The notes under the pieces: model-generated | The model's input: only the letters and a program-made list of their open reading frames with translations | The model's database searches: none | Told to the model about the DNA's origin: nothing | Source of the DNA: an uncultured Tannerella sp. | GTDB lineage: Bacteria; Bacteroidota; Bacteroidia; Bacteroidales; Tannerellaceae | Direction of reading: 5' to 3' | DNA length: 15,687 bases | Assembly: GCA_938036405.1 (NCBI GenBank) | Contig: CALHPT010000327.1 | Location: 1 to 15,687 of the forward strand | Translations under genes and position numbers: made by a program | Shown: positions 1 through 6,337 of the stretch, in pieces | Layout of the letters: each line of letters begins with the position of its first letter | How positions within the stretch are numbered: the stretch's first letter is position 1

Positions 1-2
1 CA

Positions 3-51
3 AAAAAATCTCCGGGAGAGCCATTCATCAGTGCTCTCTCGGAGATTTTTT
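3..51. terminator. bidirectional intrinsic terminator
   Basis: A 19-bp stem (3-21 with 33-51, one G-T wobble) closes an 11-nt loop. The stem starts with an A-run and ends with a T-run, so it can work as a Rho-independent terminator in both directions. On the minus strand it lies about 100 bp beyond the mazG stop; on the plus strand it would end a gene to the left of the window. A smaller 6-bp hairpin (124-129 with 135-140) without a T-run lies between it and mazG. Confidence 0.85.
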
Positions 52-151
52 GGTTTCACGGGGTAAGGGTATGCCATACGCGCCCCGACCTTTCCTGTAC
101 TCGGTAAACTCTAGGGGGGGCGGGGGCATTCCTGATGCCCGTCCGGGGGAC

Positions 152-940
152 TTACATCCCCTGCCGCTTGGCCTCGTCCCAGATGGCGTCCATCTCGGCC
201 AGCGTCATGTCCTTGAGCGAGCGGCCGCGGCGGATGGTCTGCGCCTCGAGGTAGTCGAAGCGACGGCGGAACTTGGCGTTCGTGCGTTCCAGCGCGTTGT
301 CCGGGTTGATGCCGTAGAGGCGCGCGGCGTTGATGACGCTGAAGAGGAAGTCGCCCATCTCCGCCTCGGAGGCGTCGGCGTCAGCGCGATCCAGCTCGGC
401 ACGCAGCTCGCCCAGCTCCTCGCTGACCTTGTCCCACACCTGCTCGCGACGCTCCCAATCGAAGCCCACGTTGCGCGCCTTGTCCTGCATGCGGTAGGCC
501 TTGATGAGCGCGGGCAGCGACGTCGGCACACCGTCCAGCACGGTGCGGTTGCCGTCCTTTTCCTTCAGCTTGAGCTGCTCCCAGTTCTGCTCCACGCGGC
601 TCGTGCTGCCCTGGACGTCGGTCGTGCCGTAGACGTGCGGATGGCGATAGATCAGCTTCTCACAGAGGGCGTCGCAGACGTGCTTGATGTCATACTCGCC
701 TTTCTCCTGGCCGATCTTGGCGTAAAAAACGATGTGGAGCAGCAAGTCGCCCAGCTCCTTTTTGATCTCCTCGGGGTGATCTTTGAGGATGGCCTCGCTC
801 AGTTCGAAGGTCTCCTCGATGGTGTTTGTGCGGAGGCTCTCGCGCGTCTGCACGCGGTCCCACGGGCATTTCTCCCGCAGGTCGTCCATGATGTCGAGCA
901 GTCGGCCGAAGGCCTCCATCTTTTCTTCTTTCGTATGCAT
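152..940 (-). CDS. mazG: MazG nucleoside triphosphate pyrophosphohydrolase
   Basis: This 262-residue cytosolic protein hydrolyses (d)NTPs to NMP and pyrophosphate and is thought to clear non-canonical nucleotides. Its length matches E. coli MazG (263). Two all-alpha MazG domains are visible. The N-terminal one has CPWD at 25-28, metal-binding E42, E43 and E46, then E62 and D65, and YRHPHVYG at 98-105. The C-terminal one (about 165-235) repeats the acidic helix pattern (SEELGELRAEL, then EMGDFLFS). The ATG at 940 is preferred because it leaves the usual short lead before CPWD; the ATG at 919 is an alternative. No Shine-Dalgarno and no TAnnTTTG box is seen upstream, so it may depend on read-through from dsbD, whose stop is 69 bp away across a hairpin. 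Confidence 0.95.
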   Translation of the reverse strand: MHTKEEKMEAFGRLLDIMDDLREKCPWDRVQTRESLRTNTIEETFELSEAILKDHPEEIKKELGDLLLHIVFYAKIGQEKGEYDIKHVCDALCEKLIYRHPHVYGTTDVQGSTSRVEQNWEQLKLKEKDGNRTVLDGVPTSLPALIKAYRMQDKARNVGFDWERREQVWDKVSEELGELRAELDRADADASEAEMGDFLFSVINAARLYGINPDNALERTNAKFRRRFDYLEAQTIRRGRSLKDMTLAEMDAIWDEAKRQGM

Positions 941-955
941 GAGAATATAGGGGGG

Positions 956-1002
956 TAAAGAAGAGAGGGTAGAGGCATCCCAATCATTCCCCTACCCTCT
1001 CT
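956..1002 (-). terminator. hairpin between dsbD and mazG
   Basis: A perfect 11-bp stem (962-972 with 992-1002) with a 19-nt loop is followed on the minus strand by TCTTTA. It starts 8 bp after the dsbD stop codon. The tail is weak for an intrinsic terminator, so it may attenuate rather than stop transcription into mazG. Confidence 0.55.
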
Positions 1003-1009
1003 CCGGTGT

Positions 1010-3127
1010 TTATTCGTTATTCGATGTCTCGCCTTGTTGCTTGTACCGCGTCAAGCCGTTCTCAAGGAAGCGGACGTACTTCGAGGCATCCTCATCGAAG
1101 GCGTACGACGGGGCGAGCGGCCGACCCTCGTTGTCGAGGATCACGTAGAAAGGCTGCGCGTTGGCGCCAAACTTCGAGCGCTGCAGGTAGCTCCACTTGT
1201 CGCCGATCGTTTTCAGTCGGCGCTCCTTCTCGTTTTCCGTGATGGTGAGCGCTTCGGGCAGCTTCGTCTTGTCGTCCACCATGAGGGTGATCAAGACGTA
1301 TTTCTCTTCGAGCAACTTCTTCACGCGGGCATCCGTCCATACGGCCGCCTCCATCTTCCGACAGTTCACGCAGCCGTAGCCCGAGAAGTCGATCAGCACA
1401 GGCTTCTTCACGCGTTTGGCGTAAGCCATACCCGCCTCGTAATCCTCAAACACGGCGTGCACCTCATCCTTATACAAGTTAAAATCCTGCGTGTAGAGCG
1501 GCGGAGCAAAGGCGCTGACAGCCTTCAGTGGCGCGCCCCAGAGGCCGGGGATCATGTAGACGGAAAAGGCGAGCGAGACGATGGCCATGAAGAGCCGCGG
1601 CACAGACACGTGGCGCAACTCGCTGTCGTGACTGAAGCGGATCTTGCCCAACAGGTAGAACCCGAGCAGGGCGAAGATGACGATCCACAGCACGAGGAAC
1701 ACCTCACGGTCGAGCAACCGCCAACCGTAAGCCAGGTCGGCCACGGAGAGGAACTTCAGCGCCAGCGCCAGCTCCAAGAAGCCCAGCACCACCTTCACCG
1801 AGTTCAACCAGCCGCCCGACTTGGGCATGTTTTGCAGCATGTTCGGGAAGATGGCAAACAGCGCGAAGGGGATGGCCAGCGCCAGCGCGAAGCCAAACAT
1901 CCCGACGGCCGGCCCGATCGTCTTGCCCTGCGATGCAGCCTCGACGAGCAGTGTGCCAATGATCGGTCCCGTGCACGAGAACGACACAAGCGCCAGCGTG
2001 AAGGCCATGAAGAAGATGCTCAGGATGCCCGACGTAGAGTCCGCCTTGCTGTCCATGCGGTTCGTCCACGACGCCGGCAGCACCAGCTCGAACGCCCCAA
2101 AGAACGACACGGCAAACAGCACCAGCAGCGCGAAGAAGAGGATGTTGAACACCGCGTTCGTCGACAAGTCGTTCAGCGCACTCGCCCCGAACACACCCGT
2201 GATGAGCAGCCCCATCGCGACGTATATAATGATGATCGAGGCACCGTAGATCAGCGCGTCGGCGATGGCTTTCCGGCGACTCTTGTTACGCTTGAGGAAG
2301 AAGCTGACCGTCATCGGGATCATCGGCCATACGCACGGCGTGAGTAGTGCGATGAGTCCGCCCGCAAGGCCGGCCAAGAAGATGTAGATCCACGACGTAT
2401 CCGCGGCCGAAACGGTCGCGTCGCCGAAGGACTTCAGGTTGTCGATCACCGGCGTCCACCATTCCGGGCGATCCGTCAGCATCCCCTTGGGCGTCGTCGA
2501 CTGCGATCCGCCTGACGCGATCCCTCCGGGACCGTCCGCGCCCGCACCGTCGGATGAGGCATCGTCCGTGGCCGTGTCGGCGTTGTCCACATCCGAGCCA
2601 GCGTCCGTGCTGCCATCCGTCGCAGAGGGTTCGGCCGCCTGCTTGGTGCGCGCCACGTGCTTGCGATCGAAGGTGAATGACTCCGTCTCAGGCGGCAGGC
2701 ACGACTCGTCGTTGCACGCCATAAACTCTACTTCGCCCACCATCTTGAACGCCTTCGGGTCGGTCACGCGGATCTTCTGCGTGAACGTGACCGAGTTGGA
2801 GTACCACCGCAACTCGAGGCCCGGGTACGACACCTCGTCGCGCGTCACGGTCGGACGCACCGAGGCCGTGGGCTTGCCCACCAGCTCGGCGCCCTTCAGC
2901 TTTTCGTATTTGATCGACGTGGAGATCGGCCCACCCTTGGGCAGATTCATGTCATAAACGTGCCACCCCCGATTGATTGTAGCTGTGAAGGTCAGCGTCT
3001 TCTCAGCCTCCTCGGAGTCTTCCAAATTGATTTTCCACTTCACCGGCGTCAGGATCTGTGCCTGTACCGATGCCGCGATGAGCATTAACAGTCCGAACCA
3101 GCGGACACTTCGTTTTATCTTTTCCAT
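1010..3127 (-). CDS. dsbD: thiol:disulfide interchange protein DsbD
   Basis: DsbD carries electrons from cytoplasmic thioredoxin across the inner membrane to periplasmic thiol proteins. The ORF opens further upstream (to 3187), but the ATG at 3127 starts a clear signal peptide (MEKIKR, hydrophobic core, VQAQ near residue 24), and the predicted promoter lies inside the longer ORF, so 705 residues is the likely protein. Order: periplasmic alpha domain (about 25-155) with C138 and C143; an Asp/Ser/Gly/Ala-rich linker (160-215); a beta domain with about eight membrane segments (about 245-530) holding the paired cysteines in TPCVWP (C265) and FSCTGP (C385); a thioredoxin-like gamma domain with CVNC (C586, C589) and the cis-Pro region AQPF (656-659). 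The alpha-domain cysteines are spaced C-x4-C, against my recollection of C-x5-C in E. coli. All six redox cysteines are present. Confidence 0.95.
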   Translation of the reverse strand: MEKIKRSVRWFGLLMLIAASVQAQILTPVKWKINLEDSEEAEKTLTFTATINRGWHVYDMNLPKGGPISTSIKYEKLKGAELVGKPTASVRPTVTRDEVSYPGLELRWYSNSVTFTQKIRVTDPKAFKMVGEVEFMACNDESCLPPETESFTFDRKHVARTKQAAEPSATDGSTDAGSDVDNADTATDDASSDGAGADGPGGIASGGSQSTTPKGMLTDRPEWWTPVIDNLKSFGDATVSAADTSWIYIFLAGLAGGLIALLTPCVWPMIPMTVSFFLKRNKSRRKAIADALIYGASIIIIYVAMGLLITGVFGASALNDLSTNAVFNILFFALLVLFAVSFFGAFELVLPASWTNRMDSKADSTSGILSIFFMAFTLALVSFSCTGPIIGTLLVEAASQGKTIGPAVGMFGFALALAIPFALFAIFPNMLQNMPKSGGWLNSVKVVLGFLELALALKFLSVADLAYGWRLLDREVFLVLWIVIFALLGFYLLGKIRFSHDSELRHVSVPRLFMAIVSLAFSVYMIPGLWGAPLKAVSAFAPPLYTQDFNLYKDEVHAVFEDYEAGMAYAKRVKKPVLIDFSGYGCVNCRKMEAAVWTDARVKKLLEEKYVLITLMVDDKTKLPEALTITENEKERRLKTIGDKWSYLQRSKFGANAQPFYVILDNEGRPLAPSYAFDEDASKYVRFLENGLTRYKQQGETSNNE

Positions 3128-3159
3128 GTTACGTATGATGTGTTTGTTTTTCTGAGGCG

Positions 3160-3188
3160 CAAAACTAAACCTTTCGATTACACACAAA
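3160..3188 (-). promoter_or_regulatory. predicted dsbD promoter
   Basis: On the minus strand TAGTTTTG (3160-3167) fits the Bacteroidetes -7 box TAnnTTTG, and TTTG at 3185-3188 can serve as the -33 box with a 17-bp spacer, slightly short of the usual 19-21. The implied transcription start near 3152 gives a leader of about 25 nt to the ATG at 3127. This supports the shorter dsbD start. Confidence 0.55.
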
Positions 3189-3235
3189 AATGCGCCGGAA
3201 GGAAGAGGATTTGAAAGCCTCCGTCCCTCCGGCGC
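3186..3235 (-). terminator. intrinsic terminator of ahpC
   Basis: On the minus strand an 8-bp GC-rich stem (3228-3235 with 3192-3199) continues inward with further pairs (3224-3226 with 3201-3203, and 3218-3221 with 3205-3208). It is followed after one base by TTTTT (3190-3186). It lies 160 bp beyond the ahpC stop; between them (3236-3397) I see no gene and no other motif. Confidence 0.75.
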
Positions 3236-3397
3236 GTGTGATTTATACTACAAAGTGCTCCAGCCCAACGGCCGGGAAGCGAGATGAGTTCAGAAATGGA
3301 TGAAATGCAAGGCGTAGAGGCTAAGCGGGAGAGTCAAGCTCATGCCCCTCAAATGCCGCATGCCACGCCGCAATTCGCCATTTATGGTGCACCTCGA

Positions 3398-3964
3398 TTA
3401 GATCTTACCTACGAGATCAATGCTCGGCTTGAGCGTCTTGTTGCCCTTCTTCCAGTTTGCGGGGCACACCTCGCCGTCGTGTCCGGCAACGAACTGTGCA
3501 GCCTCGACCTTGCGGAAGAGCTCCTCGGCGTTACGACCGATGCTGTTGTCTTGGATCTCTGCCACCTTGATTTGGCCTTGTGGATTTACCACGAACGTGC
3601 CGCGGTAAGCCATGCCCGACTCCTCGATCATCACGCCAAAAGCGCGTGAGAGGGCGCCGGTCGTGTCGGCCAGCATCGGGTAGGTGATCTGACGGATGCT
3701 ATCCGATGCGTCGTGCCATGCCTTGTGAACGAAGTGTGAGTCTGTGCTCACGGCGTACACCTCTACGCCAGCGACCTTGAAGTCGTTGTACTTGTTCTGC
3801 AGGTCGAGCAGCTCGGTGGGGCACACGAACGAGAAGTCGGCGGGATAGAAAAAGAATACGACCCACTTGCCTTCGATGTCCTTGTTCGTCACTGTTTTGA
3901 ACTCTCCGTTATGGAATGCCTGAACCTTAAATTCAGGTACTTGCTGATTGATGATAGTTACCAT
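3398..3964 (-). CDS. ahpC: alkyl hydroperoxide reductase subunit C (peroxiredoxin)
   Basis: This typical 2-Cys peroxiredoxin reduces hydrogen peroxide, organic peroxides and peroxynitrite in the cytoplasm. The reading frame extends upstream, but the ATG at 3964 starts the recognisable family sequence (MVTIINQQVPEF) and gives 188 residues, against 187 in E. coli. The longer form would run through the promoter and operator described here. The peroxidatic cysteine is C48 in FVCPTE, the resolving cysteine C167 in GEVCPANW, and R121 matches the active-site arginine. No C-terminal YF motif is present; the protein ends LVGKI. No ahpF follows; the next gene downstream is dsbD, after a terminator. Regulation by a peroxide sensor is likely from the palindrome at 4002-4016. 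Confidence 0.97.
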   Translation of the reverse strand: MVTIINQQVPEFKVQAFHNGEFKTVTNKDIEGKWVVFFFYPADFSFVCPTELLDLQNKYNDFKVAGVEVYAVSTDSHFVHKAWHDASDSIRQITYPMLADTTGALSRAFGVMIEESGMAYRGTFVVNPQGQIKVAEIQDNSIGRNAEELFRKVEAAQFVAGHDGEVCPANWKKGNKTLKPSIDLVGKI

Positions 3965-4001
3965 GAATATTACTGTTTGATGATGTTTTGTATGCCTGGA
4001 G

Positions 4002-4016
4002 TTGTAATCATTACAA
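4002..4016. promoter_or_regulatory. PerR/Fur-type 7-1-7 palindrome in the ahpC leader
   Basis: TTGTAATCATTACAA is a perfect 15-bp palindrome with 7-bp arms around one central base. It matches the PerR box of Firmicutes (TTATAATNATTATAA) at all but one symmetric position per arm. It begins a few bases downstream of the predicted ahpC transcription start (about +2 to +16), where a bound repressor would block transcription. The binding protein is inferred, not seen. Confidence 0.6.
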
Positions 4017-4024
4017 ATCCGACG

Positions 4025-4055
4025 CAAATGTACATGCGTTTCCCAATTCTGCAAC
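4025..4055 (-). promoter_or_regulatory. predicted ahpC promoter
   Basis: On the minus strand TACATTTG (4025-4032) is a full match to the Bacteroidetes -7 box TAnnTTTG. GTTG (4052-4055) stands exactly 19 bp upstream as a one-mismatch -33 box. The transcription start would be near 4018, giving a leader of about 54 nt. Confidence 0.65.
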
Positions 4056-4364
4056 TTCGAGTTTGCAAAAACGAAACTGCAAAGCCCTCTCGAGAAGTGG
4101 CGTGAAAGGGATCGCAAGATGAGATCTGATGCCGGAAGTCGAGGCGACGCCATTGTTTTCAAGAGAGGGCCTCTCCCGAGCGTCGGCGAGACGTTTTTCG
4201 AGTCGAGAAGCATTCATCGCCTATCGAACGGACGAATTATCCCTGAGAGAGGGCTCCGATTCATTCTCCACGAAACTATTTCTCACCCGAGATCCCTTCT
4301 CGGCCCCTCCAAAGGCTGCGGAATCAATCGAGGAAGGAATGTCGGGACGCATTTTTAGTTCTTC
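4056..4364. other. gene-free stretch of normal GC content
   Basis: No ORF here has a recognisable product or a convincing start. The word GAGAGGGC recurs three times (as GCCCTCTC near 4085, and forward near 4163 and 4244). There is a 6-bp perfect hairpin (4287-4292 with 4298-4303, 5-nt loop) without a T-run. It may be an upstream control region of ahpC or degraded sequence. Confidence 0.4.
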
Positions 4365-4840
4365 GTGCTATCACATAAAGATGATTCGTATATAATACAC
4401 ATTTACCTGCATGCATATAAATATCTTCACCCTGTATTCTATATATTCTTCATGCACATAATCCTCTATTCATTGTTTACATATAAATCTGCATACACAG
4501 GAATAGAAATAACTACTCCATTTCATTTTTGTGCATGCATATTAAGTGGTATATATTATATCCTTCTATTCCTGCGTACAGGTAAGTGTTTACATGGTTA
4601 TTAACTATACCTGCAAGACATAAATCATGAAATCAGATGTAACTTATCAAAATGCATGCATGTAATAAAGAAAACAACTCTATATCCTACTTTCTGCATC
4701 CACATGGAGATGAAATCAATCTATTTCCTATGATTATCCGCACACATCCTTCTGAAAGAAATATATATCAGAATAAGTGTATGCACATTGTTATGCACAC
4801 AAATAGATCGGCTCTTCGTGCATGCACGAAAAAGTGAATA
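4365..4840. other. AT-rich island with clustered ATGCA/TGCATGCA words
   Basis: GC content, counted by hand over 4381-4560, is about 28%, far below the flanking genes. The palindromic 8-mer TGCATGCA occurs four times (4408, 4532, 4653, 4819), and ATGCA occurs eight times on the plus strand (4411, 4452, 4535, 4652, 4656, 4781, 4793, 4822). ATGCACA is found at 4452, 4781 and 4793 and inverted at 4530. TTATGCACA (4791-4799) fits the relaxed DnaA box TTATNCACA. Minor inverted repeats lie at 4750-4755/4768-4773 and 4570-4581. No credible coding region or RNA gene was recognised. Confidence 0.6.
4815..4830. repeat. perfect 16-bp palindrome
   Basis: TTCGTGCATGCACGAA is fully self-complementary and contains the fourth TGCATGCA of the AT-rich island. 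It could be a dimeric protein site, or a hairpin of 6 bp with a CATG loop. It stands at the border between the AT-rich island and GC-normal DNA. Confidence 0.6.
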
Positions 4841-4930
4841 AAATACCGGAGAAGGGTTTGCAACGTGTTTCGAAGATGCCGAGGAAGGCGGCGGAAGCTT
4901 TGCGACGTGTTTCTTGTATGCTCCAGCATG

Positions 4931-4981
4931 AAAAGGGCCTCGAGCGATCTGTTTCTTGTCGCAACAGAAAGCCCGAGGCCT
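4931..4981 (-). terminator. terminator-like hairpin beyond the C-S lyase gene
   Basis: A 7-bp GC-rich outer stem (4974-4980 with 4936-4942) and a 6-bp inner stem (4963-4968 with 4948-4953) flank a 5/5 internal loop. On the minus strand the stem is followed by CTTTTC. It lies about 100 bp after the stop of the MalY/PatB gene and is the best candidate for the end of that transcript. Confidence 0.5.
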
Positions 4982-4992
4982 GTTTGTATCCG

Positions 4993-5039
4993 TCTTTTCT
5001 TGCCTTGATGCAAGAAAAGAAGCAAAAGAAAATCAAGGC
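4993..5039 (-). other. two mutually exclusive hairpins
   Basis: A perfect 11-bp stem (4993-5003 with 5010-5020, 6-nt loop) overlaps a second inverted repeat of 8 bp (GCCTTGAT at 5002-5009 with ATCAAGGC at 5032-5039). The loop of the first hairpin is the arm of the second, so only one can form at a time. They lie in the 3' region of the MalY/PatB transcript, before the terminator-like hairpin. Confidence 0.5.
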
Positions 5040-5078
5040 GTCAGGGACGCCGGCCGATTTTGTCGGGTGCCCGATAGA

Positions 5079-6263
5079 TCATTGACCGTCTACGGCGCGG
5101 CGGAGGCGCTCGAGGGCCTCGCTGAGGATGGCGCGGGGGGTGCCGACGTTGATGCGCATGTAGCCTTCGCCACCGGGGCCGAACATCTGGCCGTCGTTGA
5201 GGGCGAGGTGGGCACGGCGGACGAAGAGGTCGATGAGGGCGTCGTGATCAAGGTTGAGGCCGCGGCAGTCGAGCCAGACGAGGAACGAGGCTTCGGGGCG
5301 CAGCGGGCGGATGGCGGGCAGGTGGCGCGCGCAATAGTCGATCAGGTAGTCGATGTTGGCCTCCACGTAGCTGAGCATGGCGCGGCGCCAAGGCTCGCCG
5401 TAGCGGTAGGCAGCGATGGTGGCGATGGGCGCGAAGAGGGTCGGCTCGTCAAGCTCGTTGGCCGAGAGCCAGCGGTAGAAGCGGCGGCGGAGGGTGTCGT
5501 TCGGCACGATGGCGTAGGAGCTGACGATGCCGGCGATGTTGAACGTCTTCGAGGGGGCGCCGAAGGTGATGCTGCACGCCGCGGCCGCGTCGGAGACGGT
5601 GGCGAAGGGCGTGTGGCGGTGGCCGTAGAGGGTCATGTCGGCGTGGATCTCGTCGGAGATGACGAGGACGTCGCGGCGGTGGCAGATGTCGGCCAAGCGG
5701 CGGAGTGTCTCGGGGCTCCAGACGATGCCGGCGGGGTTGTGCGGGTTGCTGAGCAGGAGCATGCGGCACTTGGGATCGGCGTCTAAGAGGCGGTCCAGTC
5801 CGTCGAGGTCCATGGCGTAACGACCGTCCTCGAGCGGGAGGAGTGGGTTGTAGACCACCTCGCGGTCGTTGCCCTCGGGGGTGAGGCGGAAGGGGTGGTA
5901 GACGGGCGGCTGGATGACGACTTTCTCGTCAGGTCGGAGGAAGACGTTGATGGCCATACCGATGCCCTTGACGATGCCGGGGATGTAGGCGAGCCACTCA
6001 GGGCGAACGTCCCAGTGGTGGTGCTCGTTGATCCAGCGGATGATGGTGGGGCGATAGTCGGGCGGCTCGACGGTGTAGCCGAAGAGGGAGTGCTCGAGGC
6101 GCCGGCGGAGGGCGTCGGTGATGAAGTGCGGGGTCTCGAAGTCCATGTCGGCCACCCAAAGGGGCAGCAGGTGGGCGTTGCCGTAGCGCGGTTGGAGGGC
6201 TTCGAGTTTGAGTGCGCCGGTGCCACGGCGGTCGATGACTTTGTCGAAATTGTAGGTGGACAT
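5079..6263 (-). CDS. malY: MalY/PatB family C-S lyase (cystathionine beta-lyase-like)
   Basis: This is a PLP-dependent enzyme of fold type I (aminotransferase class I/II) with 394 residues. MalY/PatB proteins split C-S bonds, for example cystathionine to homocysteine, pyruvate and ammonia, or cysteine to sulfide. Visible residues: PLWVADMDF at 34-42, typical of the family; Y122 in VYHPF; N173 and N176 in SNPHNPAG; D204 in SDEIH, which pairs with the PLP ring nitrogen; the Schiff-base lysine K239 in GAPSKTFN; R370 in YMRIN, which binds the substrate carboxylate. No signal peptide. It follows the other PLP enzyme gene by 71 bp in the same direction, probably as an operon. Just upstream of its start are four copies of a 7-bp repeat. 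The exact substrate cannot be read from sequence; family confidence is high. Confidence 0.92.
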   Translation of the reverse strand: MSTYNFDKVIDRRGTGALKLEALQPRYGNAHLLPLWVADMDFETPHFITDALRRRLEHSLFGYTVEPPDYRPTIIRWINEHHHWDVRPEWLAYIPGIVKGIGMAINVFLRPDEKVVIQPPVYHPFRLTPEGNDREVVYNPLLPLEDGRYAMDLDGLDRLLDADPKCRMLLLSNPHNPAGIVWSPETLRRLADICHRRDVLVISDEIHADMTLYGHRHTPFATVSDAAAACSITFGAPSKTFNIAGIVSSYAIVPNDTLRRRFYRWLSANELDEPTLFAPIATIAAYRYGEPWRRAMLSYVEANIDYLIDYCARHLPAIRPLRPEASFLVWLDCRGLNLDHDALIDLFVRRAHLALNDGQMFGPGGEGYMRINVGTPRAILSEALERLRRAVDGQ

Positions 6264-6266
6264 CTG

Positions 6267-6294
6267 TTACGAGTTACGAGTTACGAGTTACGAG
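6267..6294. repeat. four tandem 7-bp repeats (TTACGAG) before the C-S lyase start
   Basis: Four perfect copies of TTACGAG (CTCGTAA on the coding strand) end 3 bp before the ATG at 6263. Because the unit is 7 bp and holds TAA, the array gives stops in all three frames on the coding strand. A 6-bp hairpin (6300-6305 with 6314-6319) lies next to it. Confidence 0.9.
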
Positions 6295-6323
6295 TGAGGG
6301 CGGACCAGCCAGTGTCCGCTCGT

Positions 6324-6337
6324 TTAGTTATTAGTTA
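6324..6337. repeat. two tandem heptamers (TTAGTTA) at the end of the upstream PLP enzyme gene
   Basis: TTAGTTA is repeated twice directly; the second copy contains the TAA stop codon of the upstream gene. On the coding strand this again places TAA stops in all three frames right after the gene. Confidence 0.8.

Noticed and set aside
1034..2347. Long plus-strand ORF of 437 codons opposite dsbD
   Set aside because: It is antisense to a DsbD frame with all motifs intact, and its product is rich in Arg, His and Gln with no recognisable domain, as expected of a GC-rich shadow frame.
3128..3187. Longer dsbD product starting at 3187
   Set aside because: It would bury the signal peptide behind 20 extra residues and overlap the predicted promoter and the ahpC terminator.
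3965..4213. Longer ahpC product starting at 4213
   Set aside because: The 83 extra residues have no family match and cover the promoter and the palindromic operator.
4365..4604. Hydrophobic 79-codon plus-strand ORF in the AT-rich island
   Set aside because: Hydrophobic residues follow from the AT-rich composition; there is no promoter or family match, and the frame has no bias like that of the real genes nearby.
4365..4840. Chromosomal replication origin
   Set aside because: AT-richness, a DnaA-box-like word and a nearby skew change are suggestive, but only one word fits TTATNCACA, no origin-linked gene is near, and the skew reverts 5 kb further on.
4822..5085. Small ORFs on both strands between the AT-rich island and the C-S lyase gene
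   Set aside because: They run through several inverted repeats and a terminator-like hairpin, and none has a recognisable product.
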